A stretch of DNA of 64,000 bases. Origin: Nonomuraea glycinis (GTDB lineage: Bacteria; Actinomycetota; Actinomycetes; Streptosporangiales; Streptosporangiaceae). Position 1 is the first letter of the stretch. Each line of letters starts with the position of its first letter. The position numbers were made by a program, and so were the translations under genes. The notes under the pieces are model-generated. The model saw only the letters and a program-made list of their open reading frames with translations, did no database searches and was not told where the DNA came from. The DNA is taken from NCBI RefSeq assembly GCF_014646515.1, contig NZ_BMNK01000020.1, positions 124,001-188,000 of the forward strand. The letters are read 5' to 3'. Shown here piece by piece: positions 8,630 to 16,931 of the stretch.

Positions 8630-9346
8630 TTGGTAGTGGATGCCCACCGGCTGGCCGGTCCGGTGCCCTTCGACGACCTGCCGGTGGACCCCAGGGCCGA
8701 CCTGGACCGCCTGGGCATCGATCGCGCCCTGGTGACCCACACGCTCAGCCTCTACGCCGACGCGCGGGAGGGCAACGACGCCCTCTTCGCGCTGGACGAC
8801 CCCCGGCTCGTCCCGGTGCCCGTCGTGGTGCCGGGCGTGCCGGGGACGTCCACGCCCGCCACGTCCGGCGAGGTCCTGGAGTGGGGCGCCCGGCTGATCC
8901 GGCTCTGTCCCCAGCGGCACCGCTTCGACCTGACCGGCTCCCTCACCCTGAGCTGGCTGGCCGAGATCGGCCTGCCCCTCGCGATCGACCTGGAGGAGAC
9001 CTCGCCCGCCGAGCTGGCCACCCTCGCCCGGCACCTGCCCGGACAGCGGATCCTGCTGCTCAACCCCGGCTACCGCTGGCTGCGCAAGATCGCCGGCCTG
9101 ATGACCGAGGCGCCCGGCGTCTGGCTGGAGATGGGCACCGTGAACACGCAGGGCGCCGTGGAGTGGCTGGCCGAGCGGTTCGGCGCGGAGCGGCTGGTGT
9201 TCGGCACCGGCGCCCCCGTGGCCGACGACTGCGGCCCGCGCTTCCTGCTCGACCATCTCGCCCTGACACCCGCCGAGACCGACCTGATCGCGGCAGGCTC
9301 CCTCGACCTGCTGCTGGGCGACACCGGTCAGGGAGGGGCCCGGTGA
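8621..9346 (+). CDS. Degenerate amidohydrolase-fold protein (pair 2, first gene)
   Basis: A 241-aa amidohydrolase-2-like barrel protein. It keeps the outline of its partner (DRLGIDRALV, FGAERLVFG), but the HxH is reduced to DAHRL and the metal Asp of FGSD is absent (VFGTGAP). It therefore looks metal-ligand deficient, like the first gene of pair 1. The GTG start coincides with the predicted transcription start. It overlaps the catalytic-type partner by 4 nt (GTGA). I infer a structural or regulatory subunit of a heteromeric hydrolase. Weak activity through other residues is not excluded. Confidence 0.7.
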   Translation: MPKLVVDAHRLAGPVPFDDLPVDPRADLDRLGIDRALVTHTLSLYADAREGNDALFALDDPRLVPVPVVVPGVPGTSTPATSGEVLEWGARLIRLCPQRHRFDLTGSLTLSWLAEIGLPLAIDLEETSPAELATLARHLPGQRILLLNPGYRWLRKIAGLMTEAPGVWLEMGTVNTQGAVEWLAERFGAERLVFGTGAPVADDCGPRFLLDHLALTPAETDLIAAGSLDLLLGDTGQGGAR

Positions 9347-10062
9347 TCCTCGACGCGCACGGCCACGTCGGCACCTGGCCGGACTTCCTCATCCCCGACC
9401 CGACCGCCGAAGGCCTGGTGGCCACCATGGACCGGATCGGCGTGACCGCCATGGGCATCAGCCACCTGCTCGCCGTCGGCGCCGACGCCGAGCGGGGCAA
9501 CCGGCTGGCCCTGGAGATCGCCGGACGATTCCCCGGCCGCTTCGGCGTCTGGCAGGTCTACAACCCGCACCACCGCACCCCGCTGACGCGCGACGGGGTC
9601 TGGGGCGTCAAGCTCCACCCGGACGTCCACCTGTGCCGCCTCGACGACCCGCGCTACGACCCGGTCTGGGAGCTCGGGCTGCCGGTGCTCGCCCACGGCC
9701 AGACGGACTCGCCGTGGAGCGACCCGGACCAGTTCGCCACGGTCGCCGCCCGGCACCCCGGCGTGCCGCTCCTGCTGGGTCACACGGGCCTGTGGCCCAG
9801 CGGCTTCGAGCGCGCGGCCCATACCGTGGCCGACCACCCGAACGTCTACCTGGACGTGTGCGGCTCCAAGATGACCGGCCGCTGGATCGCCCGCCTGGCC
9901 GCGCTGGCCGGGGCCGAGCGGGTGCTCTTCGGCTCCGACGCGTGCTTCCTCGACCTCAGAACGGGCTACGGCCGCGTGGCCCTCGCCCCGCTCTCCGACG
10001 CCGACCGCGCCCTCATCCAGGGCGCGAACCTGGCCCGCATCCTGGCCCTCCCCACCCCCTGA
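9343..10062 (+). CDS. Amidohydrolase family protein, catalytic-type (pair 2, second gene)
   Basis: A 239-aa amidohydrolase-2 protein with the full metal/catalytic set: DAHGHVG near the start, KLHPD, LAHGQT, LGHTG, and FGSD near residue 200. The GTG at 9343 overlaps the preceding stop (GTGA) and is preceded by GGGAGGGG. It is paralogous to the 238-aa protein at 4976. The downstream DegT aminotransferase follows after 57 bp on the same strand, so the three probably form one operon under the palindrome at 8612. Substrate unknown. Confidence 0.8.
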   Translation: MILDAHGHVGTWPDFLIPDPTAEGLVATMDRIGVTAMGISHLLAVGADAERGNRLALEIAGRFPGRFGVWQVYNPHHRTPLTRDGVWGVKLHPDVHLCRLDDPRYDPVWELGLPVLAHGQTDSPWSDPDQFATVAARHPGVPLLLGHTGLWPSGFERAAHTVADHPNVYLDVCGSKMTGRWIARLAALAGAERVLFGSDACFLDLRTGYGRVALAPLSDADRALIQGANLARILALPTP

Positions 10063-10119
10063 CCCGGCCGCGCCCGCCTGCCACGCTCATCCGTCCGTAC
10101 CAGAGAAAGGGACGCTTCC

Positions 10120-11295
10120 GTGACCCTCGCCCTCCACGGTGGCTCGCCGGTCCGCGCCACCCCCTGGCCGAGCTGGCCGCCGCCCCTCGACCCCCGCCAG
10201 CGCGCACTCGTCACCGAGGTGCTGGAGAGCGGCCTCTGGGGGGCCACCCAGGGTGGTTCCGTGGTCGCGGACCTGACCGCGGCGTTCGCGCGGCTGTCCG
10301 GCGTCCCGTACGGGGTCGCGGTCGGCAACGCGACCCTGGGCCTGTTCGCCGCGCTCAAGGGGCTGGGCGTGGGGCGCGGCGACGAGGTGATCGTGCCCGC
10401 GTACACGTTCGTCGCCTCGGCCACCGCCGTGCTGCTGGCCGGCGCGGTGCCCGTCATCGTGGACGTGGACCCGCTCGACCTGCATCTGTCCCCGCAGGCC
10501 GTACAGGACGCTCTCACCAGCAGGACCGCCGCCGTCATGCCCGTCCACCTGGCGGGCAGCTCGGCCGACATGGACCCGATCAACGCGCTCGCGGCCCGGC
10601 ACGGGCTCAAGGTCGTGGAGGACGCGGCCCAGGCGCACGGCGCCACCTACCACGACCGGCCGGTCGGCGGCCTGGGTGACGCCGGGGTGTACAGCTTCCA
10701 GGCCAGCAAGGCGATGACCGCCGGGGAGGGCGGCCTGATCGTCTGCCGCGACCAGGCCGACCACGAGGCCGTCTGGTCGGTGTGCAACCTCGGCCGCAGG
10801 CTGGGCGGCCAGTGGTACGGCCACCCGGAGGTCGGCTGGAACCTGCGCCTCACCGAGATCCAGGCCGCGCTCCTGCTGCCCTGGCTGGACCGGCTCGACG
10901 ACGAGATCGACCGCCGGAACGCGTTCTGCGACGCCCTGGAACGCGAACTGGCCCACCTGCCGGAGGAGCCGGTGTCCCTGGTGCCGCAGCCGCCCGGCAC
11001 CACCAGGGACTCACGCCATCTGCTCATGCTGCGCGTCGACGCGCCGGTGGACCGGGGTTTCCTGCTCACCGCGATGGCGGCCGAGGGAGTGCCGCTGGAG
11101 TCCGGCTACCCGCCGCTCGGCACGATGGCCGCGCTGACCGCCGAGGGCGCGCGGGCCGAGCCGTGCCCGGCGGCGACGGAGGCCGCGGCCAGTGTGGTCT
11201 GGGTACGCCAGTCCATGCTCATGGACGACCCGGCCCGCGCCGCCGACGTAGCCGAGGCCCTGACCAAGGTGCTCACCTACCACGAGAAGCCCTGA
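10120..11295 (+). CDS. DegT/DnrJ/EryC1/StrS-type PLP aminotransferase
   Basis: A 391-aa fold-type I PLP enzyme. Visible family marks are PAYTFVASATAVL, the EDAAQAHGA segment that contacts the cofactor, and the Schiff-base lysine in FQASKAMTAGEGG. The length is normal for the family. Members aminate keto-sugars or cyclitols (and some act as dehydratases or AHBA synthases). GTG start at 10120, with a weak GAAAGG upstream. It is the last gene of the operon that begins at 8621. No sugar nucleotidyltransferase, dehydratase or oxidoreductase partner is nearby, so a conventional deoxysugar pathway is not supported. An amino-cyclitol or amino-sugar substrate shared with the amidohydrolases is a guess. 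Confidence 0.8.
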   Translation: MTLALHGGSPVRATPWPSWPPPLDPRQRALVTEVLESGLWGATQGGSVVADLTAAFARLSGVPYGVAVGNATLGLFAALKGLGVGRGDEVIVPAYTFVASATAVLLAGAVPVIVDVDPLDLHLSPQAVQDALTSRTAAVMPVHLAGSSADMDPINALAARHGLKVVEDAAQAHGATYHDRPVGGLGDAGVYSFQASKAMTAGEGGLIVCRDQADHEAVWSVCNLGRRLGGQWYGHPEVGWNLRLTEIQAALLLPWLDRLDDEIDRRNAFCDALERELAHLPEEPVSLVPQPPGTTRDSRHLLMLRVDAPVDRGFLLTAMAAEGVPLESGYPPLGTMAALTAEGARAEPCPAATEAAASVVWVRQSMLMDDPARAADVAEALTKVLTYHEKP

Positions 11296-11304
11296 CCGGC
11301 GCTA

Positions 11305-11494
11305 CCTGATCACGGGCGGCCGCTGGGCGTGCCGACCCGCAGATCCGCTGTGCCTGATCACGGGCGGCCGCTGGGCGTGCCGACCCGCAGATCCGCTGTG
11401 CCTGATCACGGGCGGCCGCTGGGCGTGCCGACCCGCAGATCCGCTGTGCCTGATCACGGGCGACTGCTGGGTGCCGATCCGGAGACCCGCCGTG
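11305..11494. repeat. 48-bp tandem repeat, 3 exact copies plus 1 decayed
   Basis: Copies at 11305-11352, 11353-11400 and 11401-11448 are identical; 11449-11494 is a diverged 46-bp copy. Each unit begins CCTGATCACGGGCGG and contains a NotI-like GCGGCCGC. The array starts 10 bp after the DegT stop and ends about 40 bp before the operator of propeller 3. There are no spacers, so it is not a CRISPR. Open frames through it are a by-product of 48 being divisible by three. Confidence 0.9.
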
Positions 11495-11532
11495 CGCGGA
11501 AGCGAACGCCTCAGCGCGGTCGGCTATCACGA

Positions 11533-11593
11533 TTTCGGTCCTAACCGTAATAGAAGCTTGACGCACTGATCCGTTGGTTCCTAGGTTTCGGTC
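11533..11593 (+). promoter_or_regulatory. Leaderless promoter and two operator sites of propeller 3
   Basis: The palindrome TTTCGGTCCTAACCGTAA is at 11533-11550. TTGACG (11558-11563), 18 bp and TAGGTT (11582-11587) put the start of transcription at the ATG at 11594. A second half-site TTTCGGTC (11586-11593) abuts the ATG. The layout mirrors that at 8585-8629. Confidence 0.6.
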
Positions 11594-13612
11594 ATGGTCT
11601 TAATCAAACGGGCGCTTGTCGCCGGCATGACCGCGCTCGCTCTGCTCGCCCCGGCCGCCCCCGCCGCCGCGGACCCGGTCGGTGGCCGGGTGACGGATCT
11701 CGGCGTGCCACTCCAGGATGTGCTGCTCCTCGGCGGTACCGTCGCCCCCGGCCCGGACGGCACTCCCGTTCTCTGGGGCGCCTCGTCCGGGGCTCCGGCC
11801 CATCTCAACGCGGTGGACCCGGCCACCGGGGCCGCGGTGGCCCGCCTCGATCTGCCCGGCGCGGCCGGCGCCTGGGCGGTGGACGCGACCCCCGACGGCA
11901 GCGTCTACGCGGGCACCTACGGCGACGGCCGCCTCTACCGCTGGACCCGCGAGTCGGGCGTCACCGACCTCGGCCGGCCGCTCGCCTCGGAGAACTTCAT
12001 CTGGACCGTGGCGGCCGGCCAGGGCGCGACCGTCTACGGCGGCACCTCACCGGGCGGCCGTCTGTTCGCCTACGACCCCGCCACCGGGGTGCGCGACTAC
12101 GGCAAACTGTCGGCGACCCACTCCTACGTCCGCAGCGTCGCCTACGCCGACGGCAAGATCTACGCGGGCACCGAGAACCCCGCAGCCCTCTTCGAGGTGG
12201 ACGCCGCCGACGGCACGGTCAAGCGGTTGCCCACGCCGTCCGGCCTGGACGTGACGGGCAAGTGGGCGTACGACGTCAACGTGGCCGCGGGCTTCGTGTT
12301 CGTCAGGTTCAGCGACGCGTTCCCGGGGCCGCTGCACGTCTGGGACATCGCCGCGGGCCAGTGGGTGGACGCGCTCGACGCGGCGCACGGACTCGACGTG
12401 TCCCCGCCCGACGAGCAGGGCAGGGTCTACTTTGTAAAGGCGGGCGAGCTCGTCAGCTACGATCCGCGTACCCGGGCCGTCACCCCGACCGGCATGCCCG
12501 TCACCGGACGGGTCGCCAACAGCCGCGGTATCGGCTGGGCGGAGCTCGGCCTGCCGGACTACCCGGGCAAGAGCCTGGTCGGGCTGCTCTGGCGGGGCCT
12601 GATGTTCCGCTACAACCCGCAGACCGGAGCGAAGTCCTTCGTCCAGACCGGCATCCAGGGCGAGCCGATCGACATCACCGCCATCGCGGGCGGCCCCGAC
12701 GGCCGCGTCTACACCGGCGGCTTCCTCAACGGCGGCTTCGCGGCGCTCGACGCCAAGACCGGGAAGGTGGCGGAGTTCCACACCTTCTCCCAGTCCGAGG
12801 CCATGACCACGCACCGCGGCAAGCTCTACGTCGGCGCCTATCCCGAGGCCCGCGTCTACGCCTACGATCCCGAGCTGCCGTGGCACAGCCCCGAATACTC
12901 GCCCAGCCCCGAGCCGGGACCCGAGGCCAACCCCGCCCGGCTCTTCGACCTGGCCGCCGACAAGCAGATCCGGCCGCGCGCGCTGGTCTCGGCGGGCCGG
13001 TACGTGGCGGCCGGCACCATGCCCGACCTCGGGCAGCTCGGCGGTGTCCTGGCCATCTGGGATCCCGCCACGGGCAAGCTCAAGCACGCACAGCGGGGCG
13101 TCGTCCAGGACCAGAGCATCGTGTCGCTCGCCTACCGCGACGGTGTCCTCTACGGCGGCACCTCCATCTACAGCGGCCAGTCGGCCACCCCGCCGACGCA
13201 GCCGGAGGCCAAGCTGTTCGCCTGGTCGGTCAAGGAGGACCGGCTGCTGTGGGAGTTCGTCCCCGCGCCCGGCAAGCCGGCCATCCCCGCGCTGACCTTC
13301 GACGACCGCGGCCGGCTCTGGGGCATCGCGGGCGGCGAGGTGTTCGGGGTGAACGTCGCGGCCCGCAAGGTGGTCTCCCGCGTCACCCTCTCCACCGGCT
13401 CCGGCGCGAGCGGCCAGCTCGTCTTCAACCCCAAGGACAGACTCCTGTACGGGGCGCACGCCGGCACCGAGGTGGTCACGGTCAGCCCGAGGACGGGAGC
13501 GAAGGCCGTGGTGAAGCGGGGACCTGTGCACCACCTCGCGGTGCACAGGTCCGGTGACGTCTACTTCGCGGAGGGTGCCAAGCTGTTCAGGTATCAGCCG
13601 CAGAGTCGATAG
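11594..13612 (+). CDS. Exported beta-propeller protein 3
   Basis: A 672-aa propeller paralogue with a Sec signal (KRALVAGMTALALLAP, cleavage after AAA near residue 26). Motifs VYAGTYGDGRLYRW, FIWTVAAGQG, VYGGTSPGGRLFAYD and SYVRSVAYADGKIYAG line up closely with propeller 4 and more loosely with 1 and 2. It contains a proline-rich insertion (PSPEPGPEANP) near residue 440. Translation probably starts at the first nucleotide of the message. Its last 19 bp overlap the 3' end of propeller 4 on the other strand, so the two are convergent with no terminator space. Confidence 0.8.
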   Translation: MVLIKRALVAGMTALALLAPAAPAAADPVGGRVTDLGVPLQDVLLLGGTVAPGPDGTPVLWGASSGAPAHLNAVDPATGAAVARLDLPGAAGAWAVDATPDGSVYAGTYGDGRLYRWTRESGVTDLGRPLASENFIWTVAAGQGATVYGGTSPGGRLFAYDPATGVRDYGKLSATHSYVRSVAYADGKIYAGTENPAALFEVDAADGTVKRLPTPSGLDVTGKWAYDVNVAAGFVFVRFSDAFPGPLHVWDIAAGQWVDALDAAHGLDVSPPDEQGRVYFVKAGELVSYDPRTRAVTPTGMPVTGRVANSRGIGWAELGLPDYPGKSLVGLLWRGLMFRYNPQTGAKSFVQTGIQGEPIDITAIAGGPDGRVYTGGFLNGGFAALDAKTGKVAEFHTFSQSEAMTTHRGKLYVGAYPEARVYAYDPELPWHSPEYSPSPEPGPEANPARLFDLAADKQIRPRALVSAGRYVAAGTMPDLGQLGGVLAIWDPATGKLKHAQRGVVQDQSIVSLAYRDGVLYGGTSIYSGQSATPPTQPEAKLFAWSVKEDRLLWEFVPAPGKPAIPALTFDDRGRLWGIAGGEVFGVNVAARKVVSRVTLSTGSGASGQLVFNPKDRLLYGAHAGTEVVTVSPRTGAKAVVKRGPVHHLAVHRSGDVYFAEGAKLFRYQPQSR

Positions 13613-15543
13613 GTGTAGAAGTTCTCGAAGCGTGACAGGTACATGTGCTCGTCAGGGCCTTCGAGCAGGATCGACATCGGGCGGGCGATGAGCGTGAGCT
13701 TCATCGTCGCCCGATCGATCTTGTAAGCCTTGCCCTGGACCTTGCCGTAGAGCATGCCGTCGCGGCCGAGCTCGATGTTGGTGTCGAGCAGGACCTGGGT
13801 CACCGTGTCCCACGGGTAGGTCTGGTGCTGGACCTGGCGCAGCGTGGCGCCGGTGGCGGCGTCCAGCTCGTACAGGCTGTCGGGGCTCAGGCCCCAGAGC
13901 TTGCCGTCCTCGTCGAAGGTGATCGAGCCGAGCGCCAGGTTGCCCGGGACGGGGGTGGTCTGCCAGATGAGCTTGTCGGTGGCGACGTCGTAGGCGAAGG
14001 CCTGCGCCTCGCCCTGCGGCGTGCTGGTGCCGCCGAACGCCGAGGTCGTGCCGTAGATGATCCCGTCCTTGTAGGCCAGGCCGATGATGCTCTGGCCGGG
14101 GATCAGATTGCGCTTGATCACCGCTTTGCCGGTGGCGGGGTCGTACAGGCCCAGAGCTCCGCCGATGGTGCCGACCTTGGGCACCGTGCCGAACGCCAGC
14201 AGGTCGCCCGCCGACACCATCGCGAACGGCCGGTCCTGCTCCTGGGTGGCGAGGTTGAGCAGCTCCTTGGGCGCGGTGCCGTCGAACTCGTAGATGCGGG
14301 CGCCCGGGTAGACGCCGAGGTAGAGCTTGCCCTTGTGGGTGACGATGCCCTCGCTCTGGCCGACGTTCGGCCAGAACTGGGACTCGCCGGTCTTGGGGTC
14401 GTAGGCGGCCAGGCCGCCGGTGAAGAAGCCGCCGGCGTAGATGCGGCCGTCGGGGCCGACCCCCATGGATCGGACGCTGACGGGCTGGCCGGTCACCGTG
14501 GAGGCGAAGAGGGTTCCCTTGCCGGTGCGCCGGTCGTAGTGCCAGATGCGGCCGGTGGAGGAGGTGCCGACGAGCGTGGTGCCGACCCAGCCGAGGGGTC
14601 TGGCCGCGCCGCCGCCGAGATCGGTAAACCCCAGTTTCACGATTTTTCCGCTTTTGAGGTCATATTTGGAGAGTTCGTCCCCCTGGACCAGGTAGACCGC
14701 CTGCCCATGCCGGCCCCCGCCCACGGTGAGGCTGTCGACGTCGTCGACCGTGTCCTTCCAGGACTTTCTGGCCAGGTCGTACACACCCATGGGGTTGGTC
14801 CCGGTCGAGGTGGCGAAGCGCACCAGCAGGTGCCGGCCGACGATGTCGAGGTCGTAGGCGTACCCCTGCTCGTCGGTCGGCGGCTCGATCACCCTGATGA
14901 GGGTGCCGTCCGGCTTCAGCACGGCCACCTTCATGCTCTGCGCGCCGAGCCCGGCGTAGACGGTGCCGTCGTCGCCGATGGCCAGGTCGCGCACGAACTG
15001 CTCGCCCGGCACCGGGCTGCCCAGGTCGTCGATCCGTCCGCTGGCGGTGTCGTAGCGGAAGAGCCGTCCGTGGGGCGAGGTTCCGCCGTAGACGGCCGTG
15101 CCGTCGGGGCTGGCGGCCACCGTCCACACGAACGTCTCGCCGGGCACCGCGATGCCCAGCTCGCTCACCTGGTCGCTGGCGGGGTCGTAGCGGAACAGCC
15201 TGCCCATGGCCCCGGCCGTGGCGTTGTAGCTGCCGACGTAGACCGAGTGGTCCGGGGCCACGGTCACGGCCCAGGAGCCGAGCGCGAGCGGCAGCGGCTT
15301 CTCGGCGATCAGGGTGGCGTCGGAGGCGTTCCGGATGGCGAGCATGGCGGGACCGGAGGCGCTGGAGGTGACCGAGTACACCCGGTCGCCGTCGAGTGTG
15401 GTGCCCGCCGTGGTGGCCCCGGTGAGCGGCATCGTGCCGAGGTTCTGGAACCCGCATCCGGTCGGCGGTGCTGCCCGGGATTCGGCCTGGGCCGGTGTGA
15501 CGAAGGCTAAGACAACGAGCATGGCTGCTAAGAGAATACGCAC
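13594..15543 (-). CDS. Exported beta-propeller protein 4
   Basis: A 649-aa propeller paralogue. Sec signal MRILLAAMLVVLAFVTPAQA, cleavage near residue 20. An early cysteine (TGCGF) may pair with the C-terminal one (YRLCG). Family motifs include FVWTVAASPDGTAVYGGTSP, GRLFRYD, VRDLAIGDDG and IYAGGFFTGGLAAYDPKTG; the last matches propeller 3 (VYTGGFLNGGFAALDAKTG). The GTG start at 15543 is preceded by GGAGG. It is convergent with propeller 3 and divergent from the histidine phosphatase. Promoter and palindrome lie at 15563-15590. Confidence 0.8.
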   Translation of the reverse strand: MRILLAAMLVVLAFVTPAQAESRAAPPTGCGFQNLGTMPLTGATTAGTTLDGDRVYSVTSSASGPAMLAIRNASDATLIAEKPLPLALGSWAVTVAPDHSVYVGSYNATAGAMGRLFRYDPASDQVSELGIAVPGETFVWTVAASPDGTAVYGGTSPHGRLFRYDTASGRIDDLGSPVPGEQFVRDLAIGDDGTVYAGLGAQSMKVAVLKPDGTLIRVIEPPTDEQGYAYDLDIVGRHLLVRFATSTGTNPMGVYDLARKSWKDTVDDVDSLTVGGGRHGQAVYLVQGDELSKYDLKSGKIVKLGFTDLGGGAARPLGWVGTTLVGTSSTGRIWHYDRRTGKGTLFASTVTGQPVSVRSMGVGPDGRIYAGGFFTGGLAAYDPKTGESQFWPNVGQSEGIVTHKGKLYLGVYPGARIYEFDGTAPKELLNLATQEQDRPFAMVSAGDLLAFGTVPKVGTIGGALGLYDPATGKAVIKRNLIPGQSIIGLAYKDGIIYGTTSAFGGTSTPQGEAQAFAYDVATDKLIWQTTPVPGNLALGSITFDEDGKLWGLSPDSLYELDAATGATLRQVQHQTYPWDTVTQVLLDTNIELGRDGMLYGKVQGKAYKIDRATMKLTLIARPMSILLEGPDEHMYLSRFENFYTYRLCG

Positions 15544-15562
15544 GAACGCCTCCTATAAACGG

Positions 15563-15590
15563 GCTATAACGGCCTTGACCGTAATCTCTA
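15563..15590 (-). promoter_or_regulatory. Promoter and palindromic operator of propeller 4
   Basis: On the minus strand TAGAGA, a 16-bp spacer and TATAGC enclose TTACGGTCAAGGCCGTTA (15567-15584). It is almost base-for-base the same as the element at 4951-4978. A plus-strand TAGAGT (15589-15594) could serve the divergent phosphatase, so repression might affect both genes. Confidence 0.6.
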
Positions 15591-15616
15591 GAGTGGTGCC
15601 GTGACAAGATGTGCCC

Positions 15617-16294
15617 ATGGGCCCGGTGCGGATCGTCGCCGTTCGGCATGGCGAGAGTGAGGCGAACGTCGCCTACCGGCAGGCGGGTGACGACCCGCTG
15701 GTCTACGAGCGCGGCGACGACGAGGTGACGCTGACCGGCGTCGGCAGGACGCAGGCCGCCGCGCTCGGCCGTCTGCTGGCCGGCCTGCCCGCGGCCGAGA
15801 CGCCCGAGCTCGTCTGGTGCTCGCCGTACCTGCGGGCCCGCGAGACCTGGGCCGTCGCTCAGGAGACCTGGGGCGCCGGCGCCCTCCCGCTCACGGTGGA
15901 CGAGCGGCTGAGGGACCGGGAGTGGGGCCTGCTGGCCCCCTACAACGAGGCCGCCATCGAGCGGCGCTTCCCCGAGGAGCTCGCCCGCCTGCGGGCGGAG
16001 GGCGAATACCGCTACCGCCCGCCCCAGGGGGAGTCGTTCGCGGACGTGGCGGCCCGCCTGCGCGACCTCCTCACGGACCTGCGTGCGCGGGCGCGCGGGC
16101 AGCGGGTGCTGATCGTCGCGCACGACTCCGTGGTGCTCGTCCTGCGGCACGTGATCGACGAGGCCCCGGACGCGGAGCTGGCCGCGCTGGCGGAGTTCGC
16201 CCCGATCCTGAACGCCTCCGTCTCGACCTGGCACGCAACGGACGGGCGGCTCACGCTGCTGCACTACAACACCGTCCACCACCTGGAGCCATGA
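15617..16294 (+). CDS. Histidine phosphatase family protein (phosphoglycerate mutase-like)
   Basis: A 225-aa branch-1 histidine phosphatase. The nucleophile motif is VRHGES, followed by an arginine (RARET), an acid (DREWGL) and a second histidine (VAHDSVVLVL). The GTG at 15611 in the same frame is an alternative start and neither has a ribosome site. It probably dephosphorylates a small metabolite or sugar phosphate, and the exact substrate cannot be read. It diverges from propeller 4 with only 73 bp between them and may share its control element. Confidence 0.8.
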   Translation: MGPVRIVAVRHGESEANVAYRQAGDDPLVYERGDDEVTLTGVGRTQAAALGRLLAGLPAAETPELVWCSPYLRARETWAVAQETWGAGALPLTVDERLRDREWGLLAPYNEAAIERRFPEELARLRAEGEYRYRPPQGESFADVAARLRDLLTDLRARARGQRVLIVAHDSVVLVLRHVIDEAPDAELAALAEFAPILNASVSTWHATDGRLTLLHYNTVHHLEP

Positions 16295-16400
16295 TTTCTG
16301 GGCCGGAGCGGTGGCGAGCCGCATTCACGGGCCGGTGGCGGCCGTGACAAGGAGTCGGTGACCGCTACGAGCCGGTGGCGACCCTGACCACGAGCAGGCC

Positions 16401-16931
16401 CTAGGTGGGGATGATCTCGTCGGCCCTGGCGCGGGTGCCGTCGGCGGCGAACCAGGCACGTTCGGCGGCGAACCAGCTCCGCCACCGCGCCAGGAGCTCC
16501 TCGCCGTCCCGGTCGAGGACGCGCCGGAGCCGGACCTCCTCGTCCGCCTCGACCCAGATGACGTACGCCAGCAGCTCCGCCGCCGAGGCGCGGGCCGTGC
16601 CCACCCCCTCGATGATGAGCACCGGCGCCACCGGCACCACGACGCGTTCCCCGTAGTCGCCGCGTGCCCAGTCATAACGCCGGAAGCCACCGGGCCGGCC
16701 GTGGCGCAAGGGCTGGAGGACCTGCCGGTCGAGCGCGTCGAACCAGGGGCCGGGCCCCTCGTCCCAGGGCACGGGGAAGTCGTCGCTGTGTATCACCTGG
16801 CAGCTCAGGGCCGTCCCCAGCCGGTCGGCGAGCGTGGTCTTGCCCGAACCGGCGGGTCCGTCGACGGCCACCAGACGGACCGGTCCGCAGGAGGGCGGGC
16901 GGGCCTGGATGCGACGGGCCGAGGAGATCAC
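16401..16931 (-). CDS. P-loop kinase, uridine kinase-like
   Basis: A 176-aa nucleoside/nucleotide kinase-like protein. The Walker A is GPAGSGKTTLADRL near residue 27; an HSDDF motif follows, as in uridine kinases, and an Arg-rich lid segment (VRLRRVLDRDGEE) is present. I start at GTG 16931 because TAACCT lies at -13 to -8, consistent with a leaderless transcript; an open frame runs upstream through tandem repeats. The start codon lies within the first copy of the 34-bp repeat. Actual nucleoside specificity is unknown. Confidence 0.75.
   Translation of the reverse strand: MISSARRIQARPPSCGPVRLVAVDGPAGSGKTTLADRLGTALSCQVIHSDDFPVPWDEGPGPWFDALDRQVLQPLRHGRPGGFRRYDWARGDYGERVVVPVAPVLIIEGVGTARASAAELLAYVIWVEADEEVRLRRVLDRDGEELLARWRSWFAAERAWFAADGTRARADEIIPT

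Noticed and set aside
8621..11295. Antibiotic or deoxysugar biosynthetic cluster suggested by the DegT enzyme
   Set aside because: No sugar nucleotidyltransferase, dehydratase, glycosyltransferase or core biosynthetic enzyme is present.
11305..11494. Possible CRISPR array
   Set aside because: Units are directly adjacent with no variable spacers and no cas genes nearby.
11329..11544. Small repetitive protein encoded by the 48-bp array
   Set aside because: Open only because 48 is a multiple of three; no start context, and both strands are open.
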